NCBI RefSeq assembly: GCF_018687715.1
Contig: NC_056766.1
Span: 24,165,501 to 24,229,500, forward strand
DNA length: 64,000 nt
Direction of reading: 5' to 3'
From: Carya illinoinensis
Taxonomy: Eukaryota > Streptophyta > Magnoliopsida > Fagales > Juglandaceae
In this document: in pieces, positions 48,975-59,599 of the stretch
Layout of the letters: each line of letters begins with the position of its first letter
Numbering within the stretch: the first letter of the stretch is position 1
The notes under the pieces: model-generated
Told to the model about the DNA's origin: nothing
Databases searched by the model: none
The model's input: the letters and a program-made list of their open reading frames with translations, nothing else
Translations under genes and position numbers: made by a program

Positions 48975-49660
48975 GAACCCGTGGGATTGAAATCCTTTGA
49001 ATCCATAATTAAATTGAAAACTTACCTAAAAAAGCCAAGAATCAAGTCAAGAGGATCTAGACCTGTTGAAATCTTGTTTCAAGAACTTAGATTTGGTGAG
49101 AACGTCACAAAAGTTTTGCCTTTGATAAGTTTGTAGTTCAATTAAGAACAAGTAGAGAAAACTGAAAAGTTTTCTAAAATTTCATTCAATGTTAAAACTT
49201 GTGTAAAATGCGGCTACAAGGCTCTTTTTAATGCCTCCCTGAAACCCTAGGCCACCTAACATGAAACCATAGGCCACCTAAGGCCTCTATTAATTAAAAG
49301 ACATGTGCTGAACATTATCAAGCTCAAAACATCCTAACTACGTGCCTATAGCTAATAAAAGAAGTCTACTTAATGAATTAAATATAGAAACATAAAATAG
49401 CCCACATGCCCGTACTTATTGAAATAAAGAGTGTACACTAAACCCTAGGCTATGGTGCCCCCCACTGTAACTTTGTATCACATGGATTAAAACTGGTTCT
49501 TCTTCTTTCAAGCTCATCTTAAATGTTGGAGTCTTGCTTTTTAAATTTACAAACTCAGCCTAAGTGGATTGCACCAATCCTTATATTGCTTCCTTAATCT
49601 TTTTAGTTCTTGACCTTGTGATTGGCCCCTTTGTTGATTCTCATCATAGCTGCATTTCTT
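48975..49660 (-). repeat. Family D gypsy LTR, minus copy, with CACTA empty site
   Basis: This is the reverse complement of 35795-36410 joined to 46313-46385. At 49051-49060 it reads GAGGATCTAG, the unoccupied CACTA target. The homology runs about 12 bp past the LTR end into TCATTTGG and then jumps to protease sequence, so the PBS and gag were deleted from this element. Confidence 0.82.
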
Positions 49661-49785
49661 CTATATCAGATTTCTTGTAGAATTTCCCTTTATGTTGAGA
49701 TTTTCATTAATTATTATTGTCCTTGAAAACCAGATAATTTTTAGCTACTTGATCAATAATGTAGCAATAACGGGTGTTCTAACTA

Positions 49786-49980
49786 TTAACATCGTGTTTT
49801 GTATGCCTTGGGTCTGGTTCCAACAACTCAGGTATAAGCCTTTATAACAGCAAACTCAAGAAGACAAAATGAGGGAAGTGGGGCTTGGTGGTGGCCAGGG
49901 AGCCTCCAATGTTAAGTCGGAGATCTCCTTAATAATTTGTGCTAGAGTGCAAGAGCTTAGAGAGAGTCCAGGATTATAGT
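49786..49980 (-). repeat. Fragment of a Tat-type LTR related to the solo LTR at 59022
   Basis: TTAACATCGTGTTTTGTATGCC and the GGTGGTGGCCAGGGAGCCTCC region align with the start of 59022-59594 (plus text). It breaks off at about 49980 into family R sequence. No TSD was seen. 49661-49785 upstream holds nothing recognisable. Confidence 0.6.
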
Positions 49981-50548
49981 GCAGGTCTTAGAAGACTGTA
50001 ATCTCAAAAGCATGGGAGACCAGGCTCCATAATTACAATACTAAAATAAAACTACTAGGTTAGTTCATCGAGTAACTCACGTAACTCAACCAACGATGCC
50101 GTAATACTATTAAAAAAACTAACTAAGGAGGCCACAAGCTCCGCGTCCTATTCCCATCACCTAATCAACCTCCTCCAATCAGCAAGGCTCTGTTCCCTTT
50201 CCTTGACCTGACACATCTCCTACCATTTGAGGGCAATGGTAGTTGGGATCACTACAGTAAGATTTGAATACAAATAGCAGCAAATTAATAGAGAATTTTC
50301 ACATATTTTAATGATGCATGCATGGCAGTGAAGGTGTGAATGCATAATTGAAGTCATAAGCAAGCATAAAATAACTTGACATGTAACATGACATAAACTG
50401 ACATAACTTGAATTGAAATGTGAACTGAACTTGAAATTTGACATGACATGAACTTGATCTAGATAACATGAACATGAACTTAAACATGGACAAAACATGA
50501 ACTAAACATGGACAGAACACGAACTAAAACATTATTGAACATGAACTT
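49981..50548 (-). repeat. Family R LTR, minus copy, segment 1
   Basis: This is the reverse complement of about 32240-32720: CTTAGAAGACTGTAATCTC, GAGTTACTCGATG and the ATGGTAG...TGCATGCATCATTAA stretch are shared. The LTR terminus (about 220 bp in the plus copy) is missing. It is interrupted at 50548 by the SIRE-like element and resumes at 57584. Confidence 0.8.
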
Positions 50549-50607
50549 TGTTGCCCATATGACTAACACAAGAGGGGGGGTGAATTGAGTTGTATTAAAA
50601 AAATAAC

Positions 50608-52707
50608 TGTGACGCCCCCAAATCCCCATGCACGGACACGGAGAAATCGAGACGTCCGGATGATGACATCACGGGTCATCACCCTATCGACGTGTGCCAA
50701 GTGTGTGAAAAAGCGACGAATGTGCACAAGAAATACGCAGCGAAAAGCCAATCAATAACTAAGTACCAGAATTTTTCTTGTTTAATACAAAGCTATTCAA
50801 AACATACATAAATAAATATTATAAGACACAAATATAATTTTTAACTAAATACAAAACATAACATCAGCACCCCGGAGGAGCCGCATCCTCGGGCTCGGCC
50901 TCCTCCTCCTCATCCTCGATCTCTGCACCAAAATCTACGGTACCAAAAATGGTGCCGTAGGTAAGTAAACTCCAAACACCACTAGATAAAAACATATAAA
51001 ACTCAAACAACATGGATGCAAGAAAAGCCAATGCACATGTCCCGCAAAACCACATTTTTACCACGCACGCCAAAAACCCATTTGGCTCACAAAAACATAT
51101 CCTTAAAACCAAGCCTCGCCATTATCCCAGATAATGGCCCAAACCACCATTTTCCCAGAAAATGGATCAAAAACCTCGGAAACCAAGCATCGTCATTTTC
51201 CCAGAAAATGACCCACATCCGAAAACCATAAAAACAATCCGGTTATGCATGCACCATGATCTCCCCTAGGGATCATCCGCACACCCTGGCTCTGTGCCAC
51301 ACCGCAGGTAACGACCACGCATGTGACACCTAAACGAGTGATGCCTAGACTCGCGCCCCGCGCGTACCTGGCCAGGCAATCCTCTAGTCCCCGCCACTCT
51401 AGGGACCACGGAGTCGACACGACAACGTTACCGTATCGTGCGATCCGGTCATCGCCCTGCGACAACCCAGGGGATGTCACTCAGTTTTATCCACTCCCGA
51501 GTGACCAGAGGAGCTCCACCGAGATAATAACCCATCCCGGCTTGGGCTCGTGAGACACACGCACCCAAAAACCATTTACGCCAATAAAATGAGATTTTTC
51601 CGATTAAAAACAATATGCACATAAACCCAAAATGCAACTCATGCCTCATAGCACAAATAATCAAGCAAACCCAAACAAACAAAACCAAGTACTCCGTCCT
51701 TAATCCATCCGACCCCCGAACTCCTCGGACTCAGTCCGGAATCAGCCAACCAACAACAATTAATTATTGAGAGAGCAAAATATATTTAAATCTAAAAGTA
51801 GGGTTTGGAAAATACTTACAGCGCTATATGGTATTTTTAGAAAGCTTGCGGCGTTGCAAACGGCGGAGAAAAAGCAACGTAACAGTGAAAATTCACTGTG
51901 GCCGTGGGTTGTAAAATACCCACTTTTGAACGGGGACAAACCAAGGCTTGGGATTGATAGGGAATGGTCTAAGGATGATTATGAAGCTAGTGGAAGTGAA
52001 GTTTGGTCGTGGGTGGCGGCGAAAACGGTGGTTGATGGCCGGATTTTCCAAAATGGAAAGTTAGCTCATGGGAGCTATTCCGGTGGCTATTAGAGGCCGG
52101 AAATGGGTGGGTTAGGACGGCAAGGAACCGGTGATGAAGTGGTGAAGAGGTGGTGGCCGGAGGTGGAGTGACGGCGGCGGATCGGGGCAAAAACCGTGAG
52201 GTTTCTTGAGCGTTTTTCTGCCAAACGGCTGGCCGGATGGGGCTGAGGTTCGGTAGGGTGGTGTGCCGGCAGGAGGGGGTTCGACCAGAGGGGGTGATGT
52301 CGATCACGGTGGCCGGACGGCGGTGGGTCGGGGTTGGGGCTGAATCCGGCGTGGGAGAGGAGAGAGAGAGAGAGGGTCGACGCACGGGAGAGAGAGAAAA
52401 GGAAAAAGAAGAAGAAAAAAGAAAAGGAAAAAGAAAAAGGAAAGAAACGAGAAAAAAAGAGAAAAAAGAAAAAGGGAAAAGAAAAGATGTAGGAAATAAA
52501 TGAGGTCCAATCCTCACTCCAGAAAGCAAAATAAATCCGCCGAAAATGAGATTAAAAAAAAACGTAAAACGACTAATTAAATTAAACACCATCTCAAATA
52601 AATTAAAAACCAATTAAAACACATTAATTTAAAATAAATAAACTAATATATTGATTAAATTAAAAACAACCCTTCAGTGAAAATACACGCAAAAGTGGAT
52701 TATCACA
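50608..52707 (-). mobile_element. Family A chromovirus 3' LTR (copy A4)
   Basis: The plus text reads TGTGACGCCCCC...GGATTATCACA. On the minus strand the LTR is preceded by integrase, chromodomain and a polypurine tract (CGGGAGGAGGATG), so it is a genuine 3' LTR; this sets the orientation of all family A copies. The left flank is the SIRE LTR, ending ATAAC. A GA-rich tract lies at 52350-52490. Confidence 0.92.
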
Positions 52708-52988
52708 TCCTCCTAGGGGTGGGCAGCGGGGGCCCGCCCCCCGCTACCCCGCCCCCGTCCGCCCCGCCTCCGCATGGGCGGACGGGGTACCCCGCACCGC
52801 ACATGCCGGGGCGGGGGACCCCGCCCCGCATGAAAAATACTAAGCGGGGGCGGGGGGCGGGCAGGGCTCAACCCCGCCCCGCTTTTCCCCCGCCCCGCAT
52901 TTTATATTTATATTTATAAATATATATATATTTTATATTTATAAATATATATTTTTATTTTACAAATTGTATATATATATAATATTAC

Positions 52989-53277
52989 AATTTGTTAAAC
53001 TTGTTCACAAGAATCACAAGAGAGTGAGACTTGTTCATCACAAGCTTGCATATGCCATGGGCACCCTAGGCCTCATTTATATAGAACTCTAAGGCCATAC
53101 AAGAGTCTTACTTGAGCAATGTGGGACTTACTGTGTAAGTCCCACATTGCTCAAGTAAGACTCTTGTATGGCCTTAGAGTTCTATATAAATGAGGCCTAG
53201 GGTGCCCATGGCATATGCAAGCTTGTGATGAACAAGTCTCACTCTCTTGTGATTCTTGTGAACAAGTTTAACAAATT
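52989..53277. repeat. 289-bp palindrome, copy 1 (143-bp arms, 3-bp spacer)
   Basis: The left arm 52989-53131 and right arm 53135-53277 appear fully complementary by eye, around the centre ACTTAC-TGT-GTAAGT. Each arm contains a TATATAAAT box pointing outward (about 53076-53085 on minus, 53182-53191 on plus) and GTCCCACATTGCTCAAGTAA next to the centre. Transcription across it would give a long hairpin RNA. Confidence 0.9.
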
Positions 53278-53668
53278 TAAAAATTAGTAACATAATTTTT
53301 ATGTTATTAGTTTTTAAAGTATTATTATATATATAAATTTTAATTTAAGAGTTAATTATATAATAATTTGGGTCTAAAAATAATATTTTTAGACACAAAA
53401 ATTTTTTTTAAGCCCATTGAAATATGAGATTTTTGAAGTGGGTGGGGGCCGGGGCGGATGGGGTGTTTGCCCCGCCCCCCCGGCACCGGAGCGGGGGGCC
53501 CCGCCCCGCATGAAAAATACTAAGCGGGGGCGGGGGGCGGGCAGGGCTCAACCCCGCCCCGCTTTTCCCCCGCCCCGCATTTTATATTTATATTTATAAA
53601 TATATATATATTTTATATTTATAAATATATATTTTTATTTTACAAATTGTATATATATATAATATTAC

Positions 53669-53955
53669 AATTTGTTAAACTTGTTCACAAGAATCACAAG
53701 AGAGTGAGACTTGTTCATCACAAGCTTGCATATGCCATGGGCACCCTAGGCCTCATTTATATAGAACTCTAAGGCCATACAAGAGTCTTACTTGAGCAAT
53801 GTGGGACTTACTGTTAAGTCCCACATTGCTCAAGTAAGACTCTTGTATGGCCTTAGAGTTCTATATAAATGAGGCCTAGGGTGCCCATGGCATATGCAAG
53901 CTTGTGATGAACAAGTCTCACTCTCTTGTGATTCTTGTGAACAAGTTTAACAAAT
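53669..53955. repeat. 287-bp palindrome, copy 2
   Basis: It is the same palindrome 680 bp downstream, nearly identical but with a centre two bases shorter (ACTTACTGTTAAGT). It belongs to the second unit of the tandem duplication. Confidence 0.9.
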
Positions 53956-54427
53956 TTAAAAATTAGTAACATAATTTTTATGTTATTAGTTTTTAAAGTA
54001 TTATTATATATATAAATTTTAATTTAAGATTTAATTATATAATAATTTGGGTCTAAAAATAATATTTTTAGACACAAAAAATTTTTTTAAGCCCATTGAA
54101 ATATGAGATTTTTGAAGTGGGTGGGGGGCGGGGCGGATGGGGTGTTCGCCCCGCCCCCCCGGCACCGGAGCGGGGGGCCCCGCCCCCGCCTCACGGGGGC
54201 GGGGTGCGGGATGAAATTTTGTCCCCCGCATCATGCGGGGGCGGGGTGCGGGGTAGGGGTGCACCCGCCCCGCATGATGCGGGTAGCACCCCTACATCCT
54301 CCTCCCGTTAAAACAAATTTCGTCTTTGAAATTTGCAAGATCAACCACCAACTTAAAACAAGTCACATAAAATCACATAAACCATCTGTGACCAAGATTA
54401 AGATACGTACCTTCATTACTCAAACAA

Positions 54428-54835
54428 CTATGGGTACTGCTCCCTCATATCCTCTACTCGCTCCCAAGAGAAGTCTTGAGCTAACGGATCTCCCCACGCC
54501 ACCTTAACCAAAGGTATCGTCTTGGACCTCAACTGTTGCTCCTTCCAATCTATGATCTGCGATGGAACAACCTCATAAGTGAGATCCGGTTGCAACTGAA
54601 TACCCTCTGGGTCGACGAAGCATGGCTGTTGCTGTCCAAAGCTCTTCTTCAAGGACGATATGTGGAAGACATCATGAATATCCCCAAAATACTCTGGCAA
54701 AGCAACTCTATAGGCGACCGACCCTACCTTCTCCAGAATCTGAAAAGGGCCTACATACCTCGGATCCAGTTTCCTCTTCTTACCAAAATGCTTAACACCT
54801 CTCATGGGAGAGACTTTGAGATAAACCCAATCACC
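54428..54835 (-). pseudogene. Family A chromovirus integrase C-terminus and chromodomain (fragment)
   Basis: On the minus strand it reads EVGDWVYLKVSPMRGVKHFG, RKLDPRYVGPFQILEKVG, ALPEYFGDIHDVFHISSLKK and QIIDWKEQQLRSKTIPLVKV, ending DFSWERVEDMREQYP and a stop. These are the GPF/Y region and chromodomain of the integrase. Downstream (54303-54427) come the 3' untranslated part and the polypurine tract before LTR A4. Upstream it is fused in frame to SIRE gag at about 54836. Confidence 0.9.
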
Positions 54836-56116
54836 AACTTCAACAATATTTTCTAAATCGGTTTTCTTCTTATTCAATTCAAGATTTTCATCTTTCAAAA
54901 TGATACTTTCTTTTCTTAAAATTTCAATTTCGTTTGTTAAAGAAAAATTTTTCTTTTTCAAAGTAGTATATTTGATACCCAATTTTTCAAATTCCTCATA
55001 AACCTATTCTAAAACATTTTGCAATTCTTCATATGAAGGATTTTCAATATTATCAAGATTTGTTACCTCAATGTCATCTTTAGCCATAAGACAAAGATTT
55101 ACTGATTCTTCGTTGCTTACTTCACTATCTGAGCTACTTGAATCATCATCCCATGTAGCTTTCATTGCTTTCTTGCCCTTGTTTCGATCTTTCTTTAGCA
55201 GAGGACAATCTGGCTTGATATGACCACGTTTATTGCATTTATAACAAATTAAAGTGTCATTTTTACCTGAATCTTTCTTGGAAAACTTTTTGAAGGATTT
55301 CCTCGGAGGAGTTCTATTTTTCTTCAAGAACCTCTGAATTCTTCTTGTTATCATCGCAACTTCTTCACCTTTATCGTCATTTTCCTAATCTTCATCACTT
55401 TCACTTTCATGAGGAACAACTTTAAGTGCTAAGCTCTTCTTTGGCTTTCCTTCTTCTTCTCCTCTTTTCAATGTGTACTCATGGGTAATAAGTGACCCGA
55501 TGAGTTCATTGACTTTGAGCTTCTTGAGGTCTCTAGCTTCAAGAATCGCTGTAACTTTTGATTCCCAACGTTTTGGTAAAGAGTTGAGAATTTTTCTTAC
55601 TATCTCCACCTTGGAATAAACTTTGCCAAGAGCTGTCAAGCTGTTTATGATGTTAGTAAAACGAGTGTGCATACTAGAAATAGATTCATCATCATTCATC
55701 TTAAACATTTCATATTCATGAGTAAGAATATAAATTTTTGATTCCTTGACTTGCGAAGTTCCTTCATAAGTTACTTCCAAGTTATCCCAAATTTCCTTTG
55801 CCGTAGCGCAATTCATTATTCTATTAAATTCATTTCCATTAAGAGCATTATATAATAAATTCATAGCAGTTAAATTTAAAGTATAAAGTCTATCGTCTTT
55901 ACGATCAAACTCTTCTTCTTCCTTTTTGACCTTTACTCCATCAACCACTTTTGTTGGAATATAAGGTCCATTTACAATACATTTCTAGATTTCTCTACCT
56001 TGAGCTTGAAGAAATATTCTCATTCTAACTTTCCAGAATGAGTAATTATCTCCACAAAAGAGTGGAGGCCGACTGCTAGATTGACCTTCACCAAATGAAT
56101 CTGCAATGTTAGCCAT
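54836..56116 (-). pseudogene. SIRE-like copia gag (three stops, 3' end fused to gypsy integrase)
   Basis: The frame starts at the ATG at 56116-56114, about 45 bp after the PBS: ANIADSFGEGQSSSRPPLFC, then YSFWKVRMRIFLQAQGREI. The UBN2/gag core contains NCATAKEIWDNLEVTYEGTS, YEMFKMNDDESISSMHTRFT and ILNSLPKRWESKVTAILEA. A CCHC knuckle CYKCNKRGHIKPDC follows (about 55250-55200), then an acidic Ser-rich part and a coiled coil (EILRKESIILKDENLELNKK). Stops interrupt it near 55987, 55385 and 55000, all in one frame. It normally forms the virus-like particle. Confidence 0.88.
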
Positions 56117-56175
56117 AAGATCTTAACTCAAAAGATAGTTAATCTTGTAATAGAGCTCTTAGCTCTGATACCAAT

Positions 56176-57578
56176 TGTTGCCCAGATGACTAACACAAGA
56201 GGGAGGGTGAATTGAGTTGTATTAAAAAAATAACAATTATAAATCAAATATATAATATAAAATATAAACAAAATATGAAATAACAATAAATATAAAGAGT
56301 AAGGGTAAGAGAGAAGCAAACTCAGTATGTTAACGAGGTTCGGCTCCACTGCCTACGTCCTCGCCTCAAGCTACCCCTTGAGGATTCCCAAATTCACTAT
56401 TCAACCTCCTTCAGGTGGAGATAGAAACCTATTACACCTTTGAACAACACCGCTACAAAGGATGCGTGTAGAACACCCTCTACACTTGCAATCACTTTAC
56501 ACGTGGTGATTCAACTATTCCCCGTGTAGAATACTTTCTACACGCACAAGGGTTATACACACCCTTTTTCTGATACAAAAGCTGATAGTGGGTAGGTTAT
56601 CAGAAAACACTCATCAATGAGTGAAATAAGAACAATACAGCGCAAACTATATCTCTCAAAACAAACAAGGATTAAGGCTCAATGCTTAGAGAAGAGAGAA
56701 TGAAAGTTTTGAATGAATGTTGTATGCTCTTGGTGTTGTGAATGTGAAGCTCTCAAATGATCTATTTATAGGCATATGAGACTTCATATTCAAATTTAAA
56801 AAGATTCACATGTCAAAGACAACATCATTCACTTTTTCAAAAAATTCAAATAAAAGGTTCTTCTTTTTCAATTGTCAAAGACAACATCATTCATTTTTTT
56901 TTCAAAAAAATCAAACCTAATCTTTTACTTTTGGCATATGACAAAATGAGCATACTTTCCTTTTCAAAAAATTCAAACCTAATCTTTTACTTTTTGCATA
57001 TGACAAAAGGAGCACACTTTCATTTTCAAAAAATTCAAACCTAATCTTTTACTTTTTGTATATGACAAAATGAACACACTTTACTTTTCAAAATTTTCAA
57101 ACAAACTCATCTACCTTTTGTATAAGTCTAAAAAAGCATCAATTACTTTTGAAAATATTCAAATAAAACATGCACATGTGAAAGATGACAATCAATCATC
57201 TTTAATATTTTCAAAGTTCAACCCTTTAATCAAGGCATGCACATGTAAAAGATGACAATCAATCATCTTTCAAAATTTTCAAATTTAATTTTCAAAAATA
57301 TTCATGCACATGTGGAAAATGTATTTTAATGCTTTATGATAAAATATTAATTTTGAGCATTAATCCTAATTTCAAATTTTAAGAGATTTACAACATTACT
57401 CTATGACTTTAATGTGAACTTATTTCCTTCTTGCTCATGCTTGGTTCTTTAACGTGCTTGATTCCATTGTGTGAACAACTTGAGCTTGAAACTCCTTTAT
57501 TCTTTGAATTCATTTGTTATCATCAAAATCCATGTGTAGATTTATAATCACATGAAACTTGAAACCTTGGATTCAACA
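56176..57578 (-). repeat. 5' LTR of the SIRE-like element (1403 bp)
   Basis: Plus text runs from TGTTGCCCAGATGACTAAC to GGATTCAACA. A run of related units at 56860-57300 (TTTTCAAAAAATTCAAACC, ATGACAAAATGAGCACAC) forms a degenerate tandem repeat of about 60 bp. It is followed by TSD AACTT. Confidence 0.88.
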
Positions 57579-57583
57579 AACTT

Positions 57584-59021
57584 GAAACATAGCGTGAATT
57601 TGAGTTTGAACATAGTATGAACATGAATTACATGAATTTGGAATCTTGTTCAATAAGCTTGATAAATGAAGTGACCATGTGGGTGCTACATGAGTTCCCT
57701 TAAGCTGTGTTCCTTGTCGATTACCACATCACAACACGAGTATCTGCACCAGCTATGAGTGTATTAATATACATGTCAATTCATAAGTATTTTCACTTGT
57801 TGTGGACACACGTACGGTGCATGCCAGTTCACATGTATCTACACCTACTGTAGACACACGTACTATATGTATAACATGGAATTGAAATATGACACCATCA
57901 GTGTTAGTGCCTTCTGTGCTCCGGGGACCAATTAATTAGGTCCCATTTGTAGCTCGTTGATCTTTACCTTGTCAACCCATTGAATTTTACACTAGTTTAG
58001 ATACTCTAGTGTGAATAAATGAGTTTCACTAGGATATTACTTTATCCTAGCACTTAGGATTCTAATAGACATAAACAAACTTGAAAGGTTGTTACCTAAG
58101 ATACATGAACTGTATTCAAGACAAAACGTGACATGAAAAGAAATGACAGAAACCTTGATGTAACATAACATGACATGAATGTAAGATGAAAGACATGACA
58201 TACTTTGAGACAAAATATTTTGTAGCATGACATAACATGTAATAGACAATATTTCGTAACATGGCATAACTTATAATAGACAACATTTCATAACATGGCA
58301 TAACATGTAACAGAAAATATTACAAGACATGACGTATGTGTAATAGAAGGCATAATGTAATATGACAAACTTGTAACAAATAGTAATATGTGACAAAATA
58401 TATTGTAGAATAGATAAGTATTTGCTGACAGAATATAATATGTGTAACAGATAAACATAGAGTGACATGGCATGGCATGACATATATGATAGCATACATA
58501 TATAAACTGTAATTTCCTTACTCATCACACATACATAGTAACCAGATAGTGAGTTAAGAGCTAACTCACAGTGATTGTAGCATTACGGTGATTAAGCAAT
58601 TAACACGAGAAATTGTAAATAGGGATTCTAAAGTTAGAAACTTTATCACTAATAATTAGAAATATGAAAACTGATAACTTAGACTAAAATTAACATTTTA
58701 CCTTTTATATGTAGAAAATGACCATTTTATCCCTAACTTAATGATTTCACATCCTAACTTCAAAAATTACCAAAATTTACATTCCTAATGTAGAATTTGT
58801 CTTAAACTCAGATATCAACTTAAAACAACTTAAAATCAAATATAACTATGAAAAAAAACCATAGGGCCGAAACTTTCATAGGCCATATCTCTTCATTTTT
58901 GTAGCAATTTCTTCGAACTTCAAACCTCATGATCAAGCATAAATTTTGAAACAAAGATCCTTCTATCCCAAGTTTAAAAATATGCTTAAAACATCCAGCA
59001 AAAATATACACTCATAACCAC
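57584..59021 (-). repeat. Family R LTR, minus copy, segment 2
   Basis: It continues family R after the SIRE insertion. 58500-58860 is the reverse complement of about 30770-31130. 58120-58480 is the ATG/CAT-rich array. 57700-58020 holds TGTGGACACACGTAC-type repeats where the plus copy has the 45-bp array. It is broken at 59021 by a solo LTR. Confidence 0.78.
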
Positions 59022-59594
59022 TGTTGATGTCGTGTTTCGTACGCCTATGGGCTGGCTCTAAGAAGTTTGGGTCTTCGGTCTACGGCCTACAAAAACAAAG
59101 AAATGATCGATAGGAGGTGGCCCTTGGGTGGTTGGGGGAGCCTCTAATTCCTAAGTTATTAATACTCTTAGAAAATATGTGGGAGAGTAGAGAGAAGTAG
59201 AGAATTTAGAGAGTATAACGAGTGTGTAGAGCATAACCCCTTTTCGATGCCTGGGGGTTCCCTTTTGTTCCTGTCTTCGAGGGCCAGGCAACCATGCCCT
59301 GTGGCTAGAGGAGGGGTGTCCTCTTAAAGTCCCTTGTGCCATATCCATTTAATGTGGTGTGACCATTTGCTTTGTCTTAGGGTTCAATCCCGTCGAGATA
59401 GTGTGTTCTTCTTTCCTTTTCCCCAGGGCAGATTTCCCATGCTCCCTAGATAGTGGACTATCCTCTGCTCCAAGGCTCCGAATCTGGTTTATATGGATTG
59501 AGAGTCCTATAGTCGGGTCAACAAGTGGCTCAGTTGGTACGGGCCTCTAGGTATTGGGCTTGGCCATTGGGCCCAAGGGAAAAACCCCCTAACA
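59022..59594 (-). mobile_element. Solo Tat-type LTR, 573 bp
   Basis: Plus text starts TGTTGATGTCGTG and ends CCCCCTAACA. On the minus strand it is TGTTAGGGGG...GACATCAACA. A perfect TSD ACCAC is at 59017-59021 and 59595-59599. The end resembles that of the Tat LTR at 61431-62090 (GATGTCAACA). Confidence 0.92.
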
Positions 59595-59599
59595 ACCAC

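Larger units (their letters stand above)
52714..54294. mobile_element. GC-rich non-autonomous hAT-like element with tandem palindromes, 1.58 kb
   Basis: The termini are TAGGGGTGGGCAGCGG and the inverted GGGTAGCACCCCTA. A perfect 8-bp TSD CATCCTCC is at 52706-52713 and 54295-54302. The terminal regions are nearly pure G/C (CCCCGCCCC / GGGGCGGGG), while the interior is very AT-rich. The middle is a tandem duplication of about 680 bp (52811-53490 and 53491-54168), each unit holding a near-perfect palindrome of about 0.29 kb. There is no ORF of its own. It lies between the family A LTR and the polypurine tract of its host. Confidence 0.88.
50549..57578 (-). mobile_element. SIRE-like Ty1/copia element, internally deleted, with nested gypsy and hAT-like insertions
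   Basis: The ends TGTTGCCC...TTCAACA are flanked by a perfect TSD AACTT (50544-50548 and 57579-57583) inside family R. The 5' LTR is 56176-57578. The PBS next to it reads TTGGTATCAGAGC on the minus strand (56174-56162), and gag follows. The 3' LTR keeps only its last 59 bp (50549-50607), then a family A chromovirus has entered. The rest of pol and most of the 3' LTR are lost. Confidence 0.88.

Noticed and set aside
59520..59560. Possible tRNA fragment (GTGGCTCAGTTGGTACGGG)
   Set aside because: It lies inside the solo LTR and has no cloverleaf partner arms.
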